From contig NZ_JACOQI010000021.1 in the NCBI RefSeq assembly GCF_014297285.1, positions 1 to 52,911 of the forward strand: 52,911 bases of DNA, given 5' to 3'. The position numbers and the translations under genes were made by a program. Under the pieces are notes generated by a model. That model saw nothing but the letters and a program-made list of their open reading frames with translations. It ran no database searches and was not told the DNA's origin. Below, piece by piece: positions 46,397 through 52,911 of the stretch; within the stretch, counting starts at the first letter, position 1, and each line of letters opens with the position of its first letter. This DNA comes from Dysosmobacter segnis (GTDB taxonomy: Bacteria; Bacillota; Clostridia; Oscillospirales; Oscillospiraceae).

Positions 46397-47359
46397 TCAG
46401 TCTCTTTCCATGGCACTGATCACTTTTCGGATATTCTCGGCCTGTAAATAGAAAGGAGCCAAGCTCTGTTTTCCATAGCGCATATAGTCCCGCTCACTTG
46501 TCAGTTGAATCAATAATTCAGTAAAAAACTGCTCCCAACTGAAGTATTTAGCAGAGTCGATATATTCCTCCGGCCTCTCTAAGATATCCGCAAGTTTTGC
46601 GTTATGAACGATTCCTGATTTCAAAATCAGCCACTCAAAGGACTCTGGCAAATAAAGCATTACTTGGCTCGGATGCAATTTCAAAAAGCGATAGATTTTT
46701 TCCATCTCTGCGCCGAACGCCGCGCCATCCGCAATCACCAAGGTCTTATCATTTGAACGCTCTTCCAAGCAAGCATAAATATTCGATTTCCCATTTGCGG
46801 CTTCACAGCGCACATGATATTGCTCCGCGATTTTTGAGAGCATCTGATACCCACTGTTTGAATCCTCGGTCAGAATGCGGTCTGAGCGATCCATCTCACT
46901 TGCGGCATGCTCAAGCGTTCCATAGTAGGGATACGCTTTGTTGTAAGTACATTTCTCACGGCGAGTTGTAGTTCGCAGTTCTAAAACCGCTTCTACGCTA
47001 TACGGCAATTGATATAGGCTTTCTCTTGTGATGAGAACATAGTAATTGCTTGACCCACAAATTGCCTGTGCAAAGGCACGAGAAGAAACGAAAGCATTTC
47101 CTTCGTCTACAAAAACGATGCTGTCTTTCATGCGGCTCAACTGACTTTCCCAGTCACGGGAAGTTAAAGTCCGGCATGGCTTATCGCATTGAACAGCAAC
47201 TCCGCTCTGTGCCCCCAACTCCTCGTAATCTCGCAGCATCCCCAACATGGTTGTTTTTCCTGTTGCGCTATCACCTCGTATCACTGTGATATTTCGCTCC
47301 AGCTCCAAGGCAAACTGGACTCTGCGGTTGCGAACAACGATACTATGTTTTCCTTTCAT
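46397..47359 (-). CDS. Orphan P-loop ATPase
   Basis: A 320-residue protein with Walker A IRGDSATGKTTML (27-39) and Walker B-like MKDSIVFVDEGNAFV (77-91). A later segment (DRILTEDSNSGYQMLSKIAE) and a C-terminal helical region follow. It resembles small stand-alone ABC/AAA-type ATPases often mislabelled as translation initiation factors. It starts 12 bases after the DUF4869-type gene in the same direction, so the two form a pair. Composition is more AT-rich than the prophage. Substrate unknown. Confidence 0.7.
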   Translation of the reverse strand: MKGKHSIVVRNRRVQFALELERNITVIRGDSATGKTTMLGMLRDYEELGAQSGVAVQCDKPCRTLTSRDWESQLSRMKDSIVFVDEGNAFVSSRAFAQAICGSSNYYVLITRESLYQLPYSVEAVLELRTTTRREKCTYNKAYPYYGTLEHAASEMDRSDRILTEDSNSGYQMLSKIAEQYHVRCEAANGKSNIYACLEERSNDKTLVIADGAAFGAEMEKIYRFLKLHPSQVMLYLPESFEWLILKSGIVHNAKLADILERPEEYIDSAKYFSWEQFFTELLIQLTSERDYMRYGKQSLAPFYLQAENIRKVISAMERD

Positions 47360-47371
47360 GTCCGCCTCCGC

Positions 47372-47851
47372 TTATACATATCTCGCTGCAATCGGCAACA
47401 ACTCTTCCATGTTATGAACGATACTGTTATCATTCAAAACCTTGGCCGTAAATTTTGCCTTATCAAAATCCATAATATGACGCAAGTTGATCGTAACATC
47501 TTTTGCTTTTGCCAGTTCAAGAATAAAACGTGCGCAGTTATCTCCGCATGTTGAAGCATTGAACACTTCATCCGGGCAGTTTTTAATAAGCAGCAGAGTT
47601 TTTACACCACCGGACAATTCGGTTGGGGGAATAATACCAAGTACAGGACTTTTGATTGCCTGCGCGTCGATCACGTCTGAACCATCCACTTTTTTGATAA
47701 CTTTTTTTGCAAAGTCATCGAGAATCCAACTGTCTTCATAAGTGTTTTTGAAATAGATCTCAGTATTATAAATTGCAGACGGCATATCTCCAAAATAAAT
47801 GTTCAACATAGGCTGCAATTCCTCATTTCTAAATATTCTATACAGATTCAA
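47372..47851 (-). CDS. DUF4869-type protein
   Basis: A 159-residue protein: MLNIYFGDMPSAIYNTEIYF near the start, DDFAKKVIKKVDGSDVIDAQ, then GIIPPTELSGGVKTLLLIKN and NASTCGDNCARFILELAKA. This arrangement is that of DUF4869, usually encoded directly upstream of the P-loop ATPase described above. No biochemical role is known. The ATG sits after an AT-rich leader with no strong ribosome binding site visible. Confidence 0.7.
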   Translation of the reverse strand: MNLYRIFRNEELQPMLNIYFGDMPSAIYNTEIYFKNTYEDSWILDDFAKKVIKKVDGSDVIDAQAIKSPVLGIIPPTELSGGVKTLLLIKNCPDEVFNASTCGDNCARFILELAKAKDVTINLRHIMDFDKAKFTAKVLNDNSIVHNMEELLPIAARYV

Positions 47852-47967
47852 AGCATCTTTAGAATTTGCAAAAAATTGTTTTCTTTAAGCAGATGGATCG
47901 TTCGTAGTATAACACAATACGTGCAAAAGTAAAAGTTTAATTCCTATGCTTGCCTGATATTCATTCA

Positions 47968-48010
47968 AAAATGCCAAATCACGATTTAGTAAATCGTGAT
48001 TTGGCATTTT
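47968..48010. repeat. Perfect 20-bp inverted repeat
   Basis: AAAATGCCAAATCACGATTT and its exact complement, separated by AGT, lie between the divergently oriented DUF4869-type gene and the HxlR remnant. It could be a bidirectional terminator, an operator, or a mobile hairpin such as a MITE end. No target-site repeats are evident. Confidence 0.85.
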
Positions 48011-48068
48011 CGTATTTCCGCAATCGCAGAGATAAACCGCAATCGGTGATCAAACAGCATTCTATCTC

Positions 48069-48364
48069 TGTCCAAATGATATTTTTATTCTACCGTTGGC
48101 TAAGGCAAATGGAAACTCCAGATCCTTTATGAACTGTGCATCAAGTGTCCCATGCGCTTCGGTGAACTGAAAAAGATGCTAAAGCCAATTACAAATACGG
48201 CGCTGACAAATGCTCTCAAAGAGTTGGAAGCCGATGATTTGATACAACGAATCCAGTACAATGAGATGCCCTTGCGAGTTGAATATTTCCTTACTGAGAA
48301 AGGTCGTGACCTGCTGCCGGTCTTTTACGCCATTTCCCAATGGGGAATGAAATATATACCATGA
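48069..48364 (+). pseudogene. Broken HxlR-family regulator
   Basis: The C-terminal part is a clear HxlR winged helix (GKWKLQILYELCIKCPMRFG, then ITNTALTNALKELEADDLIQ and YFLTEKGRDLLPVFYAISQW). The 5' part (CPNDIFIL...) is in another frame, and a TAA lies just before the GKWK block. No upstream start joins the frames. A short protein could begin at ATG 48152, but it would lack the first DNA-binding helices. The gene is frameshifted and probably dead. Confidence 0.75.
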
Positions 48365-48397
48365 TCCTAACTATATTAACATCTATTAAAATAAGAT

Positions 48398-48437
48398 TAG
48401 CCGGGAGGCATTGGCATTGAGCCAACTTCCCGGCTTT
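48398..48437 (+). terminator. Terminator after the HxlR remnant
   Basis: AGCCGGGAG pairs with CTTCCCGGCT around a 17-base loop and is followed by TTTTTTC on the plus strand. It faces the end of the tag gene on the other strand, so it also insulates the converging units. Confidence 0.75.
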
Positions 48438-48452
48438 TTTCTTATGCATTTT

Positions 48453-49016
48453 CTACCGCTGCGAAGACTTCAGAAAGCAAATTGATTCATGAGAGTTGAT
48501 AACTCCCACCGCCTGCAAATAGGCATAGATGATTATGCTCCCCACAAACTTCATGCCCCGCTTTTTCAAGTCTTTTGAGATGGCATCAGATAATGGTGAG
48601 CTGACCTTGTCTACTTCTTGGATGATTTTTTCATCTGTCCAGTGCCATAAGTATCGGTCAAAACTGCCCCACTCTTGCTGTATCTTTTGAAACACTTGTG
48701 CGTTGACCACTGCAGCTCGTATTTTCAGCCGGTTACGGATGATTCCAGAGTCCGCTTGCAGAGCCGTCAATTTTTCTTCGCTATAAGATGCCACTTTCCG
48801 TAAATCAAACCCGTCAAAAGCACGGCGAAACGCTTCCCGTTTATTTAAGACACATTCCCAGGTGAGGCCTGCCTGAAAATTCTCCAAAATCAACATTTCA
48901 AACAGCATATGGTCATTGTGGACCGGTCTGCCCCATTCGTCGTCATGGTATCGCAGATAAGTGGTATTAGCCGGGTTCACCCAATGGCATCGGATCTTTC
49001 CATCTGCCCACTGCAT
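48453..49016 (-). CDS. tag: DNA-3-methyladenine glycosylase I
   Basis: A 187-residue Tag-family repair enzyme that removes 3-methyladenine from alkylated DNA. Diagnostic features are RCHWVNPANTTYLRYHDDEW at the start (zinc ligands Cys9 and a following His), FEMLILENFQAGLTWE, the NRLKIRAAVVNAQ helix, and a C-terminal MKFVGSIIIYAYLQAVG with His176/Cys180 (HESIC). Length is normal. It is chromosome-like in style and not obviously part of the phage. Confidence 0.92.
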   Translation of the reverse strand: MQWADGKIRCHWVNPANTTYLRYHDDEWGRPVHNDHMLFEMLILENFQAGLTWECVLNKREAFRRAFDGFDLRKVASYSEEKLTALQADSGIIRNRLKIRAAVVNAQVFQKIQQEWGSFDRYLWHWTDEKIIQEVDKVSSPLSDAISKDLKKRGMKFVGSIIIYAYLQAVGVINSHESICFLKSSQR

Positions 49017-49216
49017 TCCTTACTCCGCCTCCAAGAGAAAAATAACTGGCCGGATGCCGTCTGGACATGCAAACACACCAACCCTATCATCTTTCAGCCA
49101 AGTGCCAGACGGCTGAACCAATTTCCCCAAGGATATCATGGCTTCGCCGCGCTGTCAAAAGGAAACTTTGCCCTAAGCTCACGGACTGCGCCGCATGTGC
49201 GAGATCCGTGGGCTTC

Positions 49217-50236
49217 TCATCCCTCAATCTCGCTGATCTTCACCGGGCGTCCTTCCTTCATGGACTTGGTGGCGGCCGCCGCGATGAGGATTGGCGCCAG
49301 GCCGTCCTCCCCGGTGACCTGCGTCTCCGTGCCGTTGATGACCGCCTCGGCAAAGGCCCTCTGCTCGGCGGCAAAGGCCATGGTGTAGCGATCCCACATG
49401 ATCTTGTAGCAGGGGCTGGAGGACGTGCCGTCTGCCCCATAATAGGTGGCGTTGTTGGGCGTGTCATTTTCATCCATGACCGCGCCCTCGGAGCCAAAGA
49501 CCTCCACCCGCTGATCGTATCCATACACTGCCTTGCGACTGTTGTCAATGACGCCCATAGCGCCGTTGGCGAATTTCAGGCTCACAACGGCGGTATCCAC
49601 ATCTCCCGCCTCACCGATGGCGGGATCCACCAGCACCGCACCGTAAGCAAAAACCTCCGTTACCTCGGAACCGGCCAGAAACCGGGCCATGTCGAAATCA
49701 TGGACCATCATATCGTAGAAAATGCCGCCGGAGACCTTCACATAGTCGATGGTGGGCGGCTCAGGATCCCGGGAGCTGATCTTCACCAGGTTTACTTTGC
49801 CCACCTTACCTGCCCGGATGGCCTCGTAAACGGCCCGGTGGTTGTGGTCGAACCGGCGGTTAAAGCCCACTTGAAGCTTGACGCCGGCTTTTTTCGCCGC
49901 GGCGATGACCTCCTTGACCCGGTCGATGCGGTAGTCCACCGGTTTCTCCACAAACACGTCCTTGCCCGCCTCGGCCACTTTGATGGCGTACTCCGCGTGG
50001 AGATCCGTGGGAGAGCAGACCACCACAGCCTTGATCTCCGGGTCATTCAGGATCACATCCGCGTCCTTGACGATGTTGGGGATCCGCAGACGCCGCAAAA
50101 ACTCCACCGTTTCTTCGCTCATGTATGGGTCAGCGATGGTCTTGATCTCCATTTCCGGAACGAATTTGGCGATATTTTCCGCGTGGACACGGCCGATGCG
50201 GCCCGCTCCAATGATACCGATTTTGATGGTTTTCAT
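49217..50236 (-). CDS. iolG: Gfo/Idh/MocA oxidoreductase, inositol 2-dehydrogenase-like
   Basis: A 339-residue NAD-dependent dehydrogenase: Rossmann GIIGAGRIGRVHAENI (residues ~7-22), VEKPVDYRI with the conserved E-K-P (93-99), GFNRRFDHNHRAVYEAI, then GGIFYDMMVHDFDMARFLAG with the catalytic Asp/His pattern of IolG. Its partner is a TIM-barrel isomerase 16 bases upstream. Together they probably oxidise and isomerise inositol or a related polyol/keto-sugar. AGGAGAATACTTT precedes ATG 50236. The exact substrate is not readable from sequence. The 200 bp beyond it (49017-49216) show no gene. Confidence 0.85.
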   Translation of the reverse strand: MKTIKIGIIGAGRIGRVHAENIAKFVPEMEIKTIADPYMSEETVEFLRRLRIPNIVKDADVILNDPEIKAVVVCSPTDLHAEYAIKVAEAGKDVFVEKPVDYRIDRVKEVIAAAKKAGVKLQVGFNRRFDHNHRAVYEAIRAGKVGKVNLVKISSRDPEPPTIDYVKVSGGIFYDMMVHDFDMARFLAGSEVTEVFAYGAVLVDPAIGEAGDVDTAVVSLKFANGAMGVIDNSRKAVYGYDQRVEVFGSEGAVMDENDTPNNATYYGADGTSSSPCYKIMWDRYTMAFAAEQRAFAEAVINGTETQVTGEDGLAPILIAAAATKSMKEGRPVKISEIEG

Positions 50237-50252
50237 AAAGTATTCTCCTTTC

Positions 50253-51038
50253 TCAATCCGCCATAATGGCCCGGACGGCGGTTTTCGTGTCGGTTTTGGG
50301 GAACAGCTCGTAGCCGATGAGGCCCCGGTAGCCCGCCTGCTCCAAGGCGGCGAACACCGCCGGGTAGCGGATCTCCCCGGTGCCCGGCTCGTGACGCCCC
50401 GGCGCGTCCGCCACATGGATGTGGCCGAACTGGTCGGCATAGGCGCGGATATGGTCGCACAGGCTGCCCTCGTTGAGCTGCATGTGGTACACATCGTACA
50501 GCACCTTCAAGTACGGGGAGCCGATGAGCCGGGTCAGCTCGGCGGCCGTGCGGGTGTGGCGGAGGAAGTTGCCGGGATGGTCTGTGGTGACGTTCAGCGG
50601 CTCCAGGTTGATCCGGACGCCGCAAGTTTCCGCCCATTCCGCCGCGATTTTCAGCGTGTCGAACATGGTGCAGAGCTTCACGGCGTCGCTGAGGTCGTCA
50701 TAGGGGCAAAGGACCCTTCCTCCCTCCCCCAGACCGTTTGAGTGGACCGTGACGGACATTGCCCCTATCTCCATGGCGGCGTCCAGAGAACGCCGCAGAA
50801 AGGCCTTGTAGGCCGTTTTCTGGGCCGAGTCGATGAGGGACAGCTCCGCGTCGCCGTTGAAGCCGGAAATGCCGACCCCCGCAGCGTCCGCGGCGGCTCG
50901 CACGGCGGCGAGATCCTTGTCGGTCCAGCTCCAGAATTCTACAAAATCGAAGCCGTCGGCTTTGGCGGTGCGAAACCGCTCTAAAAAGGGCAGCTCCGTG
51001 TACAGTGTCTCAATGCAGGCGGATTTCTGAAAAATCAT
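50253..51038 (-). CDS. Sugar phosphate isomerase/epimerase (hydroxypyruvate isomerase/IolI-like)
   Basis: A 261-residue TIM-barrel protein of the AP-endonuclease-2 superfamily: GFDFVEFWSWTDKDLAAVRA, ISGFNGDAELSLIDS, LEPLNVTTDHPGNFLRHTRT, VLYDVYHMQLNEG and HIHVADAPGRHEPGTGEIRY. Glu/His/Asp positions match the metal site of the family. The LEPLN and VADAPGRHEPGTGEI blocks are typical of Hyi-like enzymes. It is first in a two-gene leftward operon with the dehydrogenase. AAGGAGGGGCCT precedes ATG 51038. Confidence 0.85.
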   Translation of the reverse strand: MIFQKSACIETLYTELPFLERFRTAKADGFDFVEFWSWTDKDLAAVRAAADAAGVGISGFNGDAELSLIDSAQKTAYKAFLRRSLDAAMEIGAMSVTVHSNGLGEGGRVLCPYDDLSDAVKLCTMFDTLKIAAEWAETCGVRINLEPLNVTTDHPGNFLRHTRTAAELTRLIGSPYLKVLYDVYHMQLNEGSLCDHIRAYADQFGHIHVADAPGRHEPGTGEIRYPAVFAALEQAGYRGLIGYELFPKTDTKTAVRAIMAD

Positions 51039-51088
51039 AGGCCCCTCCTTCTCGTTCCTTGTGCTTTGCACGTTTGTGTTTACGCACA

Positions 51089-51117
51089 TATATAGCAAGT
51101 CAAGCGTCCACCGTCAA
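51089..51117 (-). promoter_or_regulatory. Promoter of the sugar operon
   Basis: On the minus strand TTGACG (51117-51112), a 17-bp spacer and TATATA (51094-51089) match the housekeeping consensus well. It lies 51 bp upstream of the isomerase start. Confidence 0.75.
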
Positions 51118-51131
51118 GGGCTTTTGGAAAA

Positions 51132-51145
51132 TGAAATATATTTCA
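51132..51145. promoter_or_regulatory. Palindromic operator-like site
   Basis: TGAAATATATTTCA is a perfect 14-bp palindrome between the divergent promoters of the sugar operon and the LacI-type gene. It is the most probable binding site of that regulator or of another sugar regulator. Confidence 0.55.
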
Positions 51146-51183
51146 GCGGAACACCTGAAATTCCACCGTTTTCTTTTTCAGGA

Positions 51184-51212
51184 TTGACAAGAAGCGGTTC
51201 CTGTTTTATGAT
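51184..51212 (+). promoter_or_regulatory. Promoter of the LacI-type gene
   Basis: TTGACA (51184-51189), 17 bp, then TATGAT (51207-51212): nearly perfect consensus, 42 bp before the start codon at 51254. Confidence 0.8.
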
Positions 51213-51253
51213 AAATTGTGCAAAAGCACATCACACACGAACGAGGTGATCTC

Positions 51254-52294
51254 ATGGGTTCCAAACCGACGATACAAACCGTAGCCCAGATGGCTGGAGT
51301 CTCCCGCGGCACCGTGGATCGGGTGCTGAACGGAAGAGCGCACGTCCGGGAGGACGTCCGGCTCCGGGTGCTGGAGGCCATCCGCCAAAGCGGATACGTC
51401 TCCCCCCGGGATACCCACCAGCGCCAATTCCATCAGGCATACCCCCCTATGAAGTTGGGGGTGCTGCTGCCCAACTGGGAGGGACAGTTCCGAACAGAGG
51501 TAGACGAAGGCATTGCTCAGGCCCAAGCGGAATTGGAGAGCACCGGGATCCAGATCCTGATCCGGCGATGTGAAACCGACATCCCCGCAGAGGCGTTGAA
51601 ACTGCTGGACGAGTTGACGGAGGCAGGTGCTGCCGGTCTGGCGGTCTGCGCCGCCAATGATCCCTCCATCACCGCGCGGATCTCCGCTCTGGCAGATGAG
51701 GGGATTCCCTGCGTCACCTTCAACTCGGATCTGCCGGACAGCCGCCGCCTGTGCTTTGTGGGACAGGACATCTACAAGGCAGGCCGGATCGCCGGAGGGC
51801 TTATGAGCAGGTGCGTTCCCGCCGGGAGCCAGCTTTTGGCCACGGTGGGCAATTTGAAATTTGACGGTCACCGCCAGCGCTTGGCCGGGTTCCGGGATCG
51901 TATCCGGGAGGCGGGCTTCCCCATGGAGGATCTGGTGGTGGCTGAGACCTTCAATGATTATGAGACCACCTTCCGGGTGGTGACGGAGGCCATTGACCGG
52001 TATCCCCGGCTGCGGGGTATCTACATGGCGAATCTCAGCGTTTCCGGATGCGCCGCCGCCATTGAACAGGCTGGGAAAAAGGGGGCCATCCGGCTCATCT
52101 GCCACGATCTGAACGAAAGCGTCCGTCAACTGCTGCTACGGGGCAGCATCGACTTCACGATCCCTCAAAATCTGCGGCAGCAAGGCTACGGCCCCTTGAT
52201 CCTCCTGCGGGACGTTCTGCGGCGGAAAGCAGCGCCGGACGCTGCCCGCTTTAATCGTCAAATCGACATTGTCTGTTCGGATAATCTGCCGTAG
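51254..52294 (+). CDS. LacI/GalR-family transcription regulator
   Basis: A 346-residue regulator: N-terminal HTH (TIQTVAQMAGVSRGTVDRVL, ~5-25) with a hinge near residue 50, and a periplasmic-binding-protein-like sensor domain (LGVLLPNWEGQFRTEVDEGI, VGQDIYKAGRIAGGLM, IRLICHDLNESVRQLL). GAGGTGATCTC precedes ATG 51254; an in-frame start at 51218 lies within the leader. It is divergent from the dehydrogenase/isomerase operon and probably its controller, responding to an imported sugar or polyol. Confidence 0.9.
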   Translation: MGSKPTIQTVAQMAGVSRGTVDRVLNGRAHVREDVRLRVLEAIRQSGYVSPRDTHQRQFHQAYPPMKLGVLLPNWEGQFRTEVDEGIAQAQAELESTGIQILIRRCETDIPAEALKLLDELTEAGAAGLAVCAANDPSITARISALADEGIPCVTFNSDLPDSRRLCFVGQDIYKAGRIAGGLMSRCVPAGSQLLATVGNLKFDGHRQRLAGFRDRIREAGFPMEDLVVAETFNDYETTFRVVTEAIDRYPRLRGIYMANLSVSGCAAAIEQAGKKGAIRLICHDLNESVRQLLLRGSIDFTIPQNLRQQGYGPLILLRDVLRRKAAPDAARFNRQIDIVCSDNLP

Positions 52295-52508
52295 CATCCG
52301 TGGCAGGTCGGGTATGGTTCGCAAAGTTACACCCAAGGGTACGCATATGATGCGGCAGAAGAATGATGGGGTAATGGTGCTTATCTTTTGTCAGAGATGG
52401 CAGCTGAAACATACACACTCTACACGCACAAATGCAGAAAGTCCCCAAGCCATTGTGATACAACGGCTTGGGGACTTCAGTTCAGTTGAATATAGGATAA
52501 TGATCGGG
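52295..52508. other. Gap after the LacI gene
   Basis: No gene is seen. CCCCAAGCC at 52442-52450 and GGCTTGGGG at 52466-52474 can pair across a 15-base loop and may form the terminator of the LacI gene. Confidence 0.4.
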
Positions 52509-52588
52509 GTTATCAGGCCGTCAAGCCGGAACCTCTTGCAGCGCAAGGCTTTCGAGACTTTTCACGGTAGTAGTCAAATAGTAGTCTG
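52509..52588. repeat. Junction repeat, copy 2
   Basis: This repeats the 23-bp segment of 45134-45156 (here 52509-52531) and the 23-bp segment of 45258-45280 (here 52566-52588), with a shorter connecting part. Just beyond, 52592-52607 resembles the interior of the HEPN gene (GCAGGTCATG, compare 45606-45615), so a rearranged partial copy of the left junction ended up here. Confidence 0.7.
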
Positions 52589-52619
52589 TGCGCCCCGCAG
52601 GTCATGATATCTGATGGAG

Positions 52620-52911
52620 CCGCTCCCGCTTTCAGCATACACGAACCGCATACTTCATGCGATTCCTGTACCGCGTCGATTTGAGCAGTCCCAGCTTTTC
52701 AAATTTCAGGACAAAGCTGCGGATCGTCGCATAGAATTTTTATTCCTACCAGCGCCCGGTCCCATTCATCAGAACCGTGCGTCCAGTGAAGTCGCAGTGT
52801 GCTCTTTTGATGAATGCCGAGCGTGTACTTCTCTCGATGGGAAAACAAATTACGCTCCCTCGTGTTCCTCCAGCAGATCGGTCATGTTTTTCAAACCGAT
52901 GCCCAATGTGG
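52620..52911 (-). pseudogene. Gene remnants at the right edge
   Basis: On the minus strand the edge holds the C-terminal end of one frame (ending GIGLKNMTDLLEEHEGA before a TAA), followed at once by a short frame (KYTLGIHQKSTLRLHWT, then DEWDRALVGIKILC) that could start at a TTG after GAGGGAG. Neither is recognised and both may be fragments of one broken gene. Confidence 0.3.

Overview
The window (about 57% GC by eye) looks like a chromosome segment of an anaerobic gut member of the Clostridia, probably an Oscillospiraceae (Flavonifractor/Lawsonibacter-like) bacterium. This is inferred from the Firmicutes-type ribosome binding sites, the style of the phage proteins, and the ArdA-type genes usual in conjugative elements of these hosts. 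Most of the window is one apparently complete temperate siphophage prophage of about 39.5 kb, inserted between accessory DNA on both sides.

Region 1 (1-5540, left flank): a leftward cluster of five genes of the ArdA/DUF4314 accessory type typical of integrative conjugative elements. Rho-independent-type hairpins sit in front of two of the genes. The stretch ends in tRNA-like and inverted-repeat sequence next to attL.

Region 2 (5544-45116, prophage): a 27-bp core identical to the 3' end of a tRNA (T-arm plus CCA) lies at both ends, and near-identical 22-bp integrase arm sites lie just inside both ends. Almost everything is read right to left. In transcription order: a lysogeny/control block at the right end (integrase, a two-HTH repressor and a membrane-tethered Mrr-like nuclease on +, facing Cro-like genes on -, with palindromic operators); early genes (3D-domain envelope protein, small zinc proteins, SbcC-like ATPase, PD-(D/E)XK nuclease, CHC2 primase zinc domain, DUF927 ATPase); an iteron-rich origin-like gap; an SF2 helicase and a VRR-NUC nuclease; a four-repeat Myb/SANT-like protein; many small zinc proteins; and three HTH units that probably switch on late genes. 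After a strong terminator come terS, terL, portal, a minor head protein fused to a CdiA-type toxin domain, scaffold, capsid, a small zinc-finger protein, connector and minor capsid proteins, tail tube, tail chaperones, tape measure, tail tip proteins, holin, NAGPA/SLH protein and M15 endolysin. Two + strand promoter/terminator pairs oppose the late genes and may make small RNAs, one at attL and one at the 3' end of the toxin gene.

Region 3 (45117-52911, right flank): a tRNA-like hybrid junction and a repeated segment (45134-45280, again at 52509-52588) frame about 7.3 kb. It holds a HEPN/MNT toxin-antitoxin pair, a small conserved protein, an orphan P-loop ATPase paired with a DUF4869-type protein, a broken HxlR regulator, the repair glycosylase tag, and a sugar-catabolism locus (IolG-like dehydrogenase and TIM-barrel isomerase, divergent from a LacI regulator).

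The most striking item is the virion-associated polymorphic toxin at 18655-20403. No immunity gene is visible beside it, and a possible antisense RNA lies over its 3' end.
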